Below, piece by piece: positions 9,401 through 18,965 of a stretch of 64,000 nucleotides of DNA. Position 1 is the stretch's first letter. Every line of letters starts with the position of its first letter. Both the position numbers and the translations under genes were made by a program. The notes beneath the pieces were generated by a model. It had not been told where the DNA came from and did no database searches. It worked only from the letters and a program-made list of their open reading frames with translations. Source of the stretch: Marinihelvus fidelis (lineage in GTDB: Bacteria; Pseudomonadota; Gammaproteobacteria; Xanthomonadales; SZUA-36); contig NZ_VYXP01000005.1 in NCBI RefSeq assembly GCF_008725655.1, forward strand, positions 401,422-465,421, in the 5' to 3' direction.

Positions 9401-11383
9401 TTGGAATCAGGCTGGATACAGCCACTGCTGGACTGGATTGCCGCGAACCCCGGCTGGGCCGGTTTCGCGGTGTTCGTGCTGGCGTTCCTGGAGTCGCTGG
9501 TCATCATCGGCTTTTTGCTGCCGGGCATCTTCATCCTGTTCGCCATCGGCGCGATGATCGGCCTGGGCATGACCGGCATGCTGCCCATCTGGGTGGGTGG
9601 GTCGCTGGGCGCGGTGGCCGGTGACCTGGTCAGCTACTGGGTTGGCCATCGTTACCAGCAGCGCCTGCGCACGCTGTGGCCGTTCAGCCGCTACCCCGGC
9701 ATGTTGCTGCGCGGCGACGAATTCTTCGCCCGGCATGGTGCCAAGAGCGTGATCATTGGCCGGTTTATCGGCCCGTTGCGGCCGGTGGTGCCGGCCACGG
9801 CGGGCATGCTGGGCATGCCGCTGTCGCAGTTCGCCTGGGTGAGCGTGCCGGCCTGCATCCTGTGGACGCCGGCCTACCTGGTGCCGGGCATGCTGTTTGG
9901 CGCGTCGCTGGAAGTGGCCTCGGATTACGCGGGGCGCCTGGCGCTGGTGCTGGCGCTCGCCGTCGGCGTGGTCTGGCTGGCGCTGTGGGCGGTGCGCATG
10001 CTGTACGAGATCTCCGCCGTGTACTCGGCGCGCTGGCTGCGGCGCGCCATTCGCTGGTCGCGGCGCCACCCGGTGCTTGGCCGCCTGGCCGGCCCCATTC
10101 TCGACCCGTCGCAGCCGGAGGTGCTGTCGGTCAGCATGCTCGGCCTGCTGCTGGTGGTCGCCCTTTGGGGTTTCGTGCTGCTGATGTTCCTGGCGCCGTT
10201 CGGGCCCGAGCCCGGCGTGCGTGACCTGGCGGTCATGAACTGGGCGCAGACGCTGCGCAATGACATCACCGACCCGTTCATGGTGGTGGTCAGCCAGTTG
10301 TCGCGCTGGTGGGTGCTGCTGCCCACGCTGGTGGCCACGCTGCTGTGGCTGCTGGGTGCGGAGCGGCTGGATGCCGCCATCCACTGGCTGGTGGCGATGG
10401 CTGGGGCCATGGTGTTGCAGGCGCTGATGGCCATGTCGCTGCGGGCCACGCCCGCGCTGCAGGCGGCCGGAAGCGAGCACGTCTATGTGCCCAGCGCGCA
10501 CCTGACCCTGGTGACCGTGCTGCTGGGCTTTTTCTCCGTGATGGTGGCCAAGGAGCTACGCCGCAAACACCGCCGCTGGCCCTACCTGGCGGCCACGCTG
10601 CTGGTCACGCTGCTGCTGTTCGCGCGCATCTACCTGGGCCTGGACTGGTTCAGCGGCGCGCTGGCCGGCGTGATCCTGGGGCTGGCCTGGACGGCGATTG
10701 TCGGCATGGCCTACCGCGCCCGCGCCAAGCGGCATTTCGCCGGTGGCGTGGCCTGCGCCATCTTCTTCGGCACCCTGGTCATGACCATCGCCTGGCAGGC
10801 CGATGTGCACCTGGACCGGGACCTGGAGGCCGTCCGCGTGCCGCTGCCGGAGGCCACGCTGGCCGAAAGCGAGTGGTGGGACGGCGCCTGGGCCGAACTG
10901 CCGCAGCGTCGCACGTACTCGCGCTCGGTCGCCTCGCGCCGTTTTAACTTCCAGATGGTCGGTGACATTGAAACCCTGCGCGAGGCGCTGGAAGCGGAAG
11001 GCTGGGCACCGGCCGAGGCCGACGACTGGCGCTGGTTCCTGCGCGCCCTGAACCCGAACGCCGACGAGGCGACCCTGCCGCTCACTGGCAAAAACTACCT
11101 GGGCCACCGGGAGACGCTGGTGCTGCGCCTGCCCGGGAGTGCCGACGAGCAGATGGTATTAAGGCTCTGGGACTCGGGTACCCGACTGGTTCCCGGGGGT
11201 GACACGGTGTGGTTAGGCCAGTTTCACCGTGAAAGGCTGGTCAAGCGCGTCTGGCTGTTCAGCTACTGGAACGCGGCAGAACCAGCGCAGGCGGATGTCA
11301 GTGACCTGGAAGAGCTTCTCGGTCCAGCCTGGCAGTTTCAACAGGCGTTGCCCTACTTCTTCCTGCTCCGCCCTGCGCCCTGA
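9401..11383 (+). CDS. DedA - PAP2-like - LssY-C three-domain membrane protein
   Basis: The 660-residue protein joins three modules. Residues 1-205 are a DedA/VTT domain with FLESLVIIGFLLPG and GRFIGPLRPVVPATAGM. Residues about 245-460 are a PAP2-like membrane phosphatase domain. Residues about 480-655 are an LssY C-terminal domain with YSRSVASRRFNFQMVGD. In the PAP2 part the PSAH motif survives, but the third motif reads ARIYLGLDWFSGALAG: the usual Ser, His and Asp are Ala, Asp and Gly. Phosphatase activity is therefore doubtful. The start is TTG, with GGAG seven bases before. The likely role is lipid transport or envelope homeostasis. Confidence 0.88.
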   Translation: MESGWIQPLLDWIAANPGWAGFAVFVLAFLESLVIIGFLLPGIFILFAIGAMIGLGMTGMLPIWVGGSLGAVAGDLVSYWVGHRYQQRLRTLWPFSRYPGMLLRGDEFFARHGAKSVIIGRFIGPLRPVVPATAGMLGMPLSQFAWVSVPACILWTPAYLVPGMLFGASLEVASDYAGRLALVLALAVGVVWLALWAVRMLYEISAVYSARWLRRAIRWSRRHPVLGRLAGPILDPSQPEVLSVSMLGLLLVVALWGFVLLMFLAPFGPEPGVRDLAVMNWAQTLRNDITDPFMVVVSQLSRWWVLLPTLVATLLWLLGAERLDAAIHWLVAMAGAMVLQALMAMSLRATPALQAAGSEHVYVPSAHLTLVTVLLGFFSVMVAKELRRKHRRWPYLAATLLVTLLLFARIYLGLDWFSGALAGVILGLAWTAIVGMAYRARAKRHFAGGVACAIFFGTLVMTIAWQADVHLDRDLEAVRVPLPEATLAESEWWDGAWAELPQRRTYSRSVASRRFNFQMVGDIETLREALEAEGWAPAEADDWRWFLRALNPNADEATLPLTGKNYLGHRETLVLRLPGSADEQMVLRLWDSGTRLVPGGDTVWLGQFHRERLVKRVWLFSYWNAAEPAQADVSDLEELLGPAWQFQQALPYFFLLRPAP

Positions 11384-11471
11384 TCGCCCGGTTCAAACCG
11401 CCGCGACAGAAGCAACCGTCTTTTTGTACTAAGCTGGACTGAAGTCATGTCGCGTTACCAGGGGGGAGACC

Positions 11472-13535
11472 ATGAATTTTGCGCGCACGGTCATTGTCAG
11501 CTTTTTGTTCGTAGCCGGGGTCTTTGCGCCGGTCATCGTGTCGGCGGCCACCATCACGGTCGAAGCCGGAGACAACCAGGGGCTGATTGACGCGATTAAC
11601 ACGGCCAATGCCAACGGCGAAGAAACCACCATTTCCCTGGTACCTGATGCCGATGGCAACACGGAATTCGTGTTTGACATGCCGTACCAGTCAACGGGCT
11701 CGGCCCTTCCCGTCATTACGTCGCCTATCGATATAGTGGTCGTCTCCGATGTGCCGGGTGAAGCGGGCCGGATGACCTTCAGGCGGGCTGCAGGCGCCCC
11801 GGAATTCAGGGCGATTCACTTTGAGGGAATGGCCGGAAACACGCCGTCCTCGGTGCACATTTTTGATATCAACATCGTCGATTTTTCGGCTGGCACAGAA
11901 GGAGGTGGGGCCATTTTGGTCAGTGGTTCAGGTGCCTTGTTCTTGGTCTCGGCAACGCTGGCGGGCAATGATTCTTCCGGAAACGGCGGTGCGCTGCGAG
12001 CCACCGGGCAGACGTTGGTTAGGACCGTTGGCGTTCGTTTTGTCGATAACCATGCGAACCAGGTGGGCGGTTCAATTTCTCTCGAAGGCAATTCCCAGGG
12101 GCAAGTTGTCAGCTCCCGGTTTGAAAACAACCGTGCCGGCGTGTTCGGTTGCGATATCAACGTGGCGTCCGGGGGTATCGGGAACGGGTTCACGGTTCTT
12201 CAACTTCAAAATTCGATTTTCGAGGCGAGCTGCAACAATGTCACCGTGGAAAACCCGCTCGGCGAGATTGAGGCAAAGGGCAACACGTTCTTCGGCACCG
12301 GCGAGGCATTCGATTCGACCGACATCGTTCATGTCCTGGGCAACATTTTCGACCTCGAGCCTCCGCAACCCAGTTCCAGCCAGGGCGCGCAAGGCAGAGG
12401 TGCGCCGGTGACCAAGGCGCTGTGCAACGATTTTGGCATTGGTGAGTTCGTTTCGCTCGGCTACAACATTGCCACGGTGGACGGGTGTGGCCTGGATGAT
12501 CCCACGGACCAGGTCAACACGGATCCAGGCCTGGTCATTGGGCAGGACGGACTGCCTGTTCCTGGTCCGAGCAGTCCGGCAATTGAGTCCGGGGCTTCTG
12601 AAGTCGTGGTGGTTGATGGCAGCGAGCTCGCCTCCCTGCCTTGCGGTTATGTCGACATGACCGGCCTGGGCCGTCCGCAGGATGCCGATGGTGATGGCGA
12701 ATTCGTGTGCGACCGTGGCGCGGTGGAGATGGCCGGTACGGGCATGGTTTCGGCCGGCCACAGCGGCGCTTTCTATAACTCGGCCCGCAATGGCGAAGGC
12801 AATTACGTCGAGATCCTCAATGACGAACTGGCGGTGGTATACACGTTCAGCTACCGGCCGGATGGCTCCGGGCCTTCCTGGTTTGTTGGTGCCGGCGAGA
12901 TCCGTGGCAACTCGATTGTCATTGACGAACTCCAGCGGCCCACCGGGACGTCGTTTGGCGCCTAATTTGATGCCGCGGAGATCGAACGAACGCCGGCCGG
13001 TTCCATGTCCATGGTCTTTCCTGACTGCGGGGTTACGGGTGAAGGCGGCAGCGTGGCCTACACCGGGGCGCCAGAACTTGGGTACGAAGGCGTGCTTAGC
13101 AGGGCGCAACGGCTATCGCGCGTCGTTGGGTGTGATTTCACGCCATCGGCCGATGCGGGGCTGTCCGGGTCGTACTTCGCGCCCGAGAGAAACGGCGAGG
13201 GCGTGATCGTCGAGTGGCTGGACAACGGTATGGTGACGGCCATTTTCTTCACCTTCGATACCGAGGGCGACCAGTTTTGGGTCACCGGTACCGGGGCGCC
13301 CAACGGCCGCTCGGTCACGATGGACGTGGTTTACCCGGGGACGTCCACGCGCTGGGGCCGCGGCTTCGATGCCGGCGAGATCGAGCTGCCCGTCTGGGGC
13401 ACGTTTACGCTGAGCTGGAGCGACTGCAATAACCTGTCGTTCAGCTACGATTCCAGCGTGCCTGGATATGGCAGCGGCAGCCACCAGTACACGCGAATCT
13501 CAACGCTGCAGGGGACGAGCTGCCCGGGTTTCTAG
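11472..13535 (+). pseudogene. Exported beta-helix protein with tandem C-terminal repeats, interrupted by in-frame TAA
   Basis: A gene of about 687 codons starts MNFARTVIVSFLFVAGVF (signal peptide ending VSAA) with a GGGGGGAGACC ribosome site. The central part has right-handed beta-helix features and an extracellular-type ending near DADGDGEFVCDRGAVEM. Two C-terminal repeats follow, each with the pattern SG-x-(F/Y)-x-x-x-RNGEG-x-x-VE. In the first repeat a TAA at 12963-12965 falls between GTSFGA and FDAAEIE. The second repeat reads GTSTRWGRGFDAGEIE at the matching place. The frame continues unchanged to 13535, so this is a nonsense mutation, a readthrough site or a sequence error, not a frameshift. 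Confidence 0.8.
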
Positions 13536-14896
13536 TCGATCGCGCCGATGTCGCGCGCGAATCGGCGCGGCGCAGCCTCGAAGCCGCCGTTGCTCATGAA
13601 CACGACGTGGTCGCCGGGTTTCACGAACTCCAGCATCTGCGAGAGCATGTCGTCGGTACGGGTGACGACGCGACCGCGGCCGTCGAGCGGCTTCAGGGCC
13701 ACCTGCGGGTCCCAGTCGATGTCGCCCGGAGTCAGCAGCCAGACGCGGTCGGCGGCAATCAGTGATGGGCCAAGCAGGTCGGCGTGTACGCCGGCGCGCA
13801 TCGTGTTGCTGCGCGGTTCCAGCGCGACCAGGATGCGGTCATTGCCGACGCGGCGGCGCAGGCCTTCCAGGGTCATGCGGATGGCCGTGGGGTGGTGGGC
13901 AAAGTCATCGTAGACGTGGATGCCGTCGGCCTCGCCGATGGGTTCCAGCCGGCGCTTGACACCCTGGTAGCGCGCCAGCGCGCCGATGGCGGTGGCCGGC
14001 GCCACGCCGACAGACACCGCGGCCGCGACCGCGGCGCAGGCATTCATGGCGTTGTGTTCGCCGCAGTTGTCCCACTCCACCTCGCCCTGCAACTCGCCGT
14101 TGCGATGGAAGGCCAGGCGGGTGCCGCCGGGGTTCAGCCGCTCGACCTGCCAGTCCGTGCCGTCGCCGGTGGAGAATGACTGGCGCTGGCTCCAGCAGCC
14201 CATTTTCAGCACCGATTCCAGCTCGGAGCTTTCGCCGTTGACCACCAGCGTGCCCTCGCCGGGAATGGTGCGCACCAGGTGGTGGAACTGGGTCTTGATG
14301 GCGTCCAGGTTGGGGTAAATGTCGGCGTGGTCGTATTCCAGGTTGTTCAGGATCGCCACGCGCGGGCGGTAGTGGACGAACTTGGCGCGCTTGTCGAAAA
14401 ACGCGGTGTCGTACTCGTCGGCCTCGACCACGAAGAATTGCTCGCCATCGCGTGCCGACAGGCCGAAATTGCGCGGCACGCCACCGATCAGGAAGCCCGG
14501 CGCCAGGCCGGCGTCTTCAAGAATCCAGGCCAGCATGCTGGACGTGGTGGTCTTGCCGTGGGTGCCGGCCACGGCCAGTACGGTCTTGCCGCGCAGGTAG
14601 TTTTCACCCAGCCAGCGCGGTCCGGAGACGTAGTTCATGCCCTCGTTAAGGACCTTCTCGACGGCCGGGTTGCCACGGGTCAGGGCATTGCCGATGACGA
14701 CCAGGTCCGGGGCGGGGTCCAGCGGCGCATTTTCGTAGCCCTCGGTGAGCTCGATGCCTTCTTTTTCCAGCAGCGTGCTCATGGGCGGGTAGGTGTTCTG
14801 GTCGGTGCCGGTGACACGGAAACCGGCGCGCCGCGCCAGCAGGGCGACGCCACCCATGAAGGTGCCGCAGATGCCAAGAATGTGGATATGTTTCAT
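13532..14896 (-). CDS. mpl: UDP-N-acetylmuramate:L-Ala-gamma-D-Glu-meso-DAP ligase
   Basis: Mpl joins the recycled murein tripeptide to UDP-MurNAc in the cytoplasm, returning cell-wall fragments to peptidoglycan synthesis. The 454-residue product begins MKHIHILGICGTFMGG, the family signature, and has the Mur-ligase ATP site AGTHGKTTT near residue 112, then EADEYDTAFFDKRAKF and HHPTAI. Its ATG overlaps the stop of the membrane-protein gene upstream (ATGA). The 3' end overlaps by four bases the end of the convergent broken gene. Confidence 0.96.
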   Translation of the reverse strand: MKHIHILGICGTFMGGVALLARRAGFRVTGTDQNTYPPMSTLLEKEGIELTEGYENAPLDPAPDLVVIGNALTRGNPAVEKVLNEGMNYVSGPRWLGENYLRGKTVLAVAGTHGKTTTSSMLAWILEDAGLAPGFLIGGVPRNFGLSARDGEQFFVVEADEYDTAFFDKRAKFVHYRPRVAILNNLEYDHADIYPNLDAIKTQFHHLVRTIPGEGTLVVNGESSELESVLKMGCWSQRQSFSTGDGTDWQVERLNPGGTRLAFHRNGELQGEVEWDNCGEHNAMNACAAVAAAVSVGVAPATAIGALARYQGVKRRLEPIGEADGIHVYDDFAHHPTAIRMTLEGLRRRVGNDRILVALEPRSNTMRAGVHADLLGPSLIAADRVWLLTPGDIDWDPQVALKPLDGRGRVVTRTDDMLSQMLEFVKPGDHVVFMSNGGFEAAPRRFARDIGAID

Positions 14897-15387
14897 GTGG
14901 TGTAAGCGAAATGCAGGATCACGTAGGTCATGGCCATCAGCAACACGGTAATCAGCACGCCGATGGACAGCGAGGTGTCCAGCGCGTGCCGGTAGATGTT
15001 GGCATCGACGGCCAGGCCCCAGCAGAAAATAAAGAACCAGACGAAGAACAGCAGCGGCTGGTTGACGTTGCTGTCGGCCTGTACCAGCAGGACGAACAAC
15101 AGCAGGCCCATGGCAATGCCGACGGCGGCCAGCGCCAGCAGGGTCTGCGCGGCACGCTCGGGACGACGGCGGTAGCGCAGTATCGCCAGCACGGCGATGG
15201 CCTGGATGCCAATCGCCAGCAGGCTGCGGCCGGCGGCGGTCTCATTGCCCAGGTGCTGTGCGGTCAGGACCGAGGCCCCGAACGAGGCCATCATCACGAT
15301 CAGGGTCAGTGCCCACGACGAGGGCAGGTCCTGCGGGCCGGCCTTCAGCCTGAGCAGGGCCCACAGGGTCTTGAGCGGGTTATCCAC
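14893..15387 (-). CDS. Four-helix membrane protein of unknown function
   Basis: The 164-residue protein starts VDNPLKTLWALLRLKAGPQDLP from a GTG. It then has four or five hydrophobic helices, including ALTLIVMMASFGASVL, LLALAAVGIAMGLLLF and LLFFVWFFIFCWGLAV. The layout is Yip1-like, but I do not recognise a defined family with confidence. An open frame continues upstream into adk, but those codons look like adk read out of frame, so the GTG at 15387 is preferred. It lies between adk and mpl and shares an ATGA overlap with mpl, which suggests one operon. Confidence 0.72.
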   Translation of the reverse strand: MDNPLKTLWALLRLKAGPQDLPSSWALTLIVMMASFGASVLTAQHLGNETAAGRSLLAIGIQAIAVLAILRYRRRPERAAQTLLALAAVGIAMGLLLFVLLVQADSNVNQPLLFFVWFFIFCWGLAVDANIYRHALDTSLSIGVLITVLLMAMTYVILHFAYTT

Positions 15388-15421
15388 GGGGCCAGGCGTG
15401 CCCTCGTCGGCAACGCGGCCG

Positions 15422-15997
15422 TCAGGCCGCGCCGTCCATCGACAGGGCGGACTTGATGCGTTCGAGGACTTCCTCGATGCTGCCTTCGCCCAAGACACGG
15501 GTGAGCAGGCTGCGCTCCTCGTAGAAGCCGGCGACCGGCGCGGTCTGCTCATCGTAAACGCGCATGCGGTTGCGGACGACTTCCTCGGTGTCGTCGCTGC
15601 GGCCTTCTTCGGTGGCGCGCTTGGCGATGCGCTCGACGACGCGGTCTTCGCTGACCTCGATCATCACTGCCTCTTCGATCGGCTGGTCGAGCTTGCCCAG
15701 CAGGGCCTCCAGCGCCTCGGCCTGGGCCAGGTTGCGCGGGTAGCCATCGAGGATAAAGCCCGGCGCCACGTCGGCCTCGGCCAGGCGCTCCTCGATCAGG
15801 TTCAGCATCACATCGTCCGGCACCAGTTCACCGCGGTCCATGATGGCTTTCGCCTGCTGGCCCAACGGGGTCTGGTTGGCGACGGCCTGGCGGAGCAGGT
15901 CACCGGTGGAAATGTGGGGGATTTCAAAATGGTCTTTCAGGAGCGCCGCCTGGGTGCCTTTTCCGGACCCGGGCGCACCCAGTAACACGATTCGCAT
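15422..15997 (-). CDS. adk: Adenylate kinase
   Basis: Adenylate kinase interconverts ATP + AMP and 2 ADP. The 191-residue product has the P-loop GAPGSGKGTQ at residues 7-16, the AMP-binding HISTGDLLR, GFILDGYPRN, and the lid region RSDDTEEVVRNRMRVYDEQT. It is the short form without the zinc-binding lid insert, whereas most gammaproteobacterial Adk proteins are about 214 residues. It is the first gene of the adk - membrane protein - mpl set. Confidence 0.96.
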   Translation of the reverse strand: MRIVLLGAPGSGKGTQAALLKDHFEIPHISTGDLLRQAVANQTPLGQQAKAIMDRGELVPDDVMLNLIEERLAEADVAPGFILDGYPRNLAQAEALEALLGKLDQPIEEAVMIEVSEDRVVERIAKRATEEGRSDDTEEVVRNRMRVYDEQTAPVAGFYEERSLLTRVLGEGSIEEVLERIKSALSMDGAA

Positions 15998-16131
15998 GAG
16001 ACGGTTCCCGTCGTTTGGAGCAGGGCTGGTGCCAAACGCGTAAAGCTACCCGCTCGGTGCCTCGCAGTCAATGTAAATGCGGCCTGCGCTGCGCTACCCT
16101 AGGGGAGACAACAACAAGGAGAAGCCGCCGG

Positions 16132-17541
16132 ATGAACCGCTCAACTCACCGGAATGGACGGGCTCTTCGCCTGGTCCGCAGCGTGTTATTGCTTGCCCTG
16201 TTCTCGACCACGGCGAACAGCGCCCTGGCCGAAGCCACTGCAAAATGGCAGTCCCTGTACAACGGCAAGGACCTGTCCGGCTGGACGCAGGTGACCGGTT
16301 CCGCGCTGTTCGAGGCGGACGGCGAGGCCATCGTCGGTCACGCGGTGGCCGATTCACCCAACAGTTTCCTGGCCAGCGAGTATGGCTACGGTGATTTCAT
16401 CCTGGAATACGAGGCCCGCGTGGACTCCGCGTTGAATTCCGGCGTGCAGGTTCGCAGCGCGCTGGGCGACGACGGCTTCGTGCAGGGCTACCAGGTGGAG
16501 ATCGACCCGAGCCCGCGGGGGTTTTCCGGCGGCATCTACGAGGAGCGCCTGCGCGGGTGGCTCTATCCGCTGTCGCTGAACGAGCCCGCGCGAACTGCGT
16601 TCACAGTGGGCGGGTGGAACCGGTTTCGTGTCGAGGCGATTGGCGATTCGATCCGGGTCTGGGTGAATGACGTCCAGGCCGTTGACCTGGTCGATGACGG
16701 CCAGGCTGCGGGCTTTGTCGCCCTGCAGGTGCATTCCATCCGTGGTGATGAACTGACCGGCGCCACGGTTCGCTGGCGCAAGCTGCGCATCCTCACCGAG
16801 GACGTCGCGGCACATGCCCGGCAACCGGACCCGGGCGTGGCCCAGGCCAGCTACCTGGTGAACCGGTTAACGGAGCGTGAGACCGGGGAAGGCTGGCAGC
16901 TGCTCTGGGATGGAGAGACCAGTGAAGGCTGGCAGGGCGCGAAGCTCGACCACTTTCCCGAGTCCGGCTGGACCATGAGCGACGGCGTGCTGACCATCGA
17001 GGCCACCAACGGCGGCGAGGCGACCGGCCCCGGCGACATTGTTACCACGCGGGCCTTTAGCGATTTCGAACTGGCCTTCGAGTTTCGCATCACCGAGGGC
17101 GCCAACAGTGGAGTGAAGTACTTCGTCGACCCGGCGCTGAACCAGGGCGAGGGCTCGGCCATTGGCTGCGAATTCCAGGTGCTGGACGACCAGCGTCACC
17201 CGGACGCGAAGGCTGGCGTGAATGGCAACCGGACCCTGGGCTCGCTGTACGACCTGGTGGCCGCGGAAAACCTGCAGACCGAGGGCCGGGCCAAGCAGTT
17301 CAAGGGCGTGGGACGGTGGAACCACGGCCGCATCGTGTCCCGTGATGGCCGCGTCGAACACTGGCTGAACAACGAGCGGGTGGTGGAGTTCGATCGCAAC
17401 AGCCAGGTGTTCCGCGCACTGGTGGCCTACAGCAAGTACAAAATCTGGCCTGGCTTTTGCCAGTGGCCGGCCGGCCGGATCCTGCTACAGGATCACGGTG
17501 ATACGGTCAGCTACCGCAGCATCAAGCTTCGCGAGCTCTGA
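16132..17541 (+). CDS. Exported protein with two DUF1080 (3-keto-disaccharide hydrolase) domains
   Basis: The 469-residue protein has a Sec signal peptide (about residues 1-34, ending NSALAEA) and two tandem DUF1080 domains. The first is at about 38-220 (WQSLYNGKDLSGW...NSGVQVRS), the second at about 255-469 (WQLLWDGETSEGW...GANSGVKYFV). Some members of this concanavalin-like family act on 3-keto-glycosides. AAGGAG stands 10 bases before the ATG, and the codons upstream of it do not look coding. It is 32 bp ahead of a secreted Gfo/Idh oxidoreductase, a pairing that fits periplasmic 3-keto sugar processing. The exact substrate is unknown. Confidence 0.85.
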   Translation: MNRSTHRNGRALRLVRSVLLLALFSTTANSALAEATAKWQSLYNGKDLSGWTQVTGSALFEADGEAIVGHAVADSPNSFLASEYGYGDFILEYEARVDSALNSGVQVRSALGDDGFVQGYQVEIDPSPRGFSGGIYEERLRGWLYPLSLNEPARTAFTVGGWNRFRVEAIGDSIRVWVNDVQAVDLVDDGQAAGFVALQVHSIRGDELTGATVRWRKLRILTEDVAAHARQPDPGVAQASYLVNRLTERETGEGWQLLWDGETSEGWQGAKLDHFPESGWTMSDGVLTIEATNGGEATGPGDIVTTRAFSDFELAFEFRITEGANSGVKYFVDPALNQGEGSAIGCEFQVLDDQRHPDAKAGVNGNRTLGSLYDLVAAENLQTEGRAKQFKGVGRWNHGRIVSRDGRVEHWLNNERVVEFDRNSQVFRALVAYSKYKIWPGFCQWPAGRILLQDHGDTVSYRSIKLREL

Positions 17542-17573
17542 GTTAACGCACAAGACACCAGGAGACCAGGCCG

Positions 17574-18899
17574 ATGGCACCGACCCGGCGAAATTTTCTG
17601 ACTTCAACCGCCTCCGTGGGGCTGGCGGCCTCCTTGACCAGCGCGGCGAGTTACGCGCGGATCCTGGGCGCGAACGAGCGCATCAACCTGGGCTTCGTGG
17701 GCTTGCGCAGTCGTGGCGAGGCGCTGGTGAAATCGACCCTGTCCGTGGGTGGTTCGGGCGTGGGCATCCCCGCCATCTGCGATGTCGATAGCCGTGTCCT
17801 GGACACGGCGGGTGCTTCGATCCTGGCCGCGACCGGCCAGGCGCCGGCGGCGGACGCCGATTTCCGCCGCATGGCCGGGAACCCCGATATCGATGCGGTG
17901 GTGATCGCCACACCGGACCATACCCACGCACCGTTCGCGATCATGGCCATGCAGGCGGGCAAGCATGTCTATGTCGAAAAGCCCTGCAGCTACAACGCCC
18001 GGGAGTGCGAGTTGCTGGTCGAGGCCCAGCAGCGCACCGGCCGGGTGGTGCAGATGGGCAACCAGCAACGCTCGGCGCCCACAACCATCGCGGCCATCGG
18101 CGCCATTCATAATGGCGCCATCGGCCGGCCGTACATGGGCAAGGCCTGGTACTCGAACAAGCGTGGCTCGATCGGCACCGGCCAGGCGGTGCCGGTGCCG
18201 GACTGGCTGGACTGGGACCTGTGGCAGGGCCCGGCGCCGCGGCGGTCCTACCGGGACAACTACGTTCACTACAACTGGCACTGGTTCCGGCACTGGGGCA
18301 CCGGCGAGATCAATAACAACGCGTTACACGAGCTGGATATCTGCCGCTGGGCGCTGGGGGTTGGGCTGCCCGACCGGGTGACCTCTTCGGGTGGGCGTTT
18401 CCATTTCCAGGACGACTGGGAGTTCTACGATACGCAGGTGGCCAGCTATGACTATGCCGGCGACTGCTCCATCACCTGGGAAGGCCGCAGCTGCAACGAC
18501 CTGAAATTCTTCGGCCGGGGGCGCGGCGCCACAATTCATGGCACCGAGGGCTCCATGCTGATCGACCGCAACGGCTACATCCGCTATGACCTGGCCGGCA
18601 ATGAAGTCGAGCGGGTCGACGAAGGCGCGACGTCCGCCACCACCGATGTCGTCGGCGAGGGGCCGCTGGTCGATTTCCACTTCCGCAACTATTTCGATGT
18701 CATCCGCGGCAACGGCGTACTGCACTCACCGATTGACGAGGGTGCGGTCAGCACGCTGATGTGCCACCTGGGAAACATCGCGCAGGATGTGGGGCGCACG
18801 CTGGAAATCGATACCACGACGGGCCGCATTCTCGGCGATGAGCAGGCCATGGCCGCATGGAGCCGCGAGTACCAGGATGGCTGGTCGCCGGAAGCCTGA
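17574..18899 (+). CDS. Tat-exported Gfo/Idh/MocA-family oxidoreductase
   Basis: The 441-residue protein begins MAPTRRNFLTSTASVGLAAS, a twin-arginine signal (RRNFL), so it is exported folded with its NAD(P) cofactor. After it come the Rossmann strand RINLGFVGLRSRGEA, the conserved EKPCSYNAREC near residue 140, and the C-terminal Gfo/Idh domain with HELDICRWALG. Secreted members oxidise or isomerise sugars with tightly held cofactor. It follows the DUF1080 protein and a short GAGACCAGG ribosome site. A 3-keto sugar substrate is an inference from that neighbour. Confidence 0.88.
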   Translation: MAPTRRNFLTSTASVGLAASLTSAASYARILGANERINLGFVGLRSRGEALVKSTLSVGGSGVGIPAICDVDSRVLDTAGASILAATGQAPAADADFRRMAGNPDIDAVVIATPDHTHAPFAIMAMQAGKHVYVEKPCSYNARECELLVEAQQRTGRVVQMGNQQRSAPTTIAAIGAIHNGAIGRPYMGKAWYSNKRGSIGTGQAVPVPDWLDWDLWQGPAPRRSYRDNYVHYNWHWFRHWGTGEINNNALHELDICRWALGVGLPDRVTSSGGRFHFQDDWEFYDTQVASYDYAGDCSITWEGRSCNDLKFFGRGRGATIHGTEGSMLIDRNGYIRYDLAGNEVERVDEGATSATTDVVGEGPLVDFHFRNYFDVIRGNGVLHSPIDEGAVSTLMCHLGNIAQDVGRTLEIDTTTGRILGDEQAMAAWSREYQDGWSPEA

Positions 18900-18965
18900 G
18901 GCACGCCGGCGCCGCCTCCACTAGAATAGGCCGGACCCACACTTACCGACCGATTCGGGGGAACC

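Noticed and set aside
10309..10947. Plus-strand frames inside the DedA-PAP2-LssY gene in another phase
   Set aside because: Gly/Ala/Arg-rich shadow of the long membrane-protein gene with no motif.
15388..15552. N-terminal extension of the membrane protein into adk
   Set aside because: These codons read adk out of frame (Ser/Arg-rich); the GTG at 15387 gives a normal start.
16015..16131. Longer N-terminus of the DUF1080 protein from 16015
   Set aside because: The signal peptide and AAGGAG site point to the ATG at 16132; the upstream codons look non-coding.
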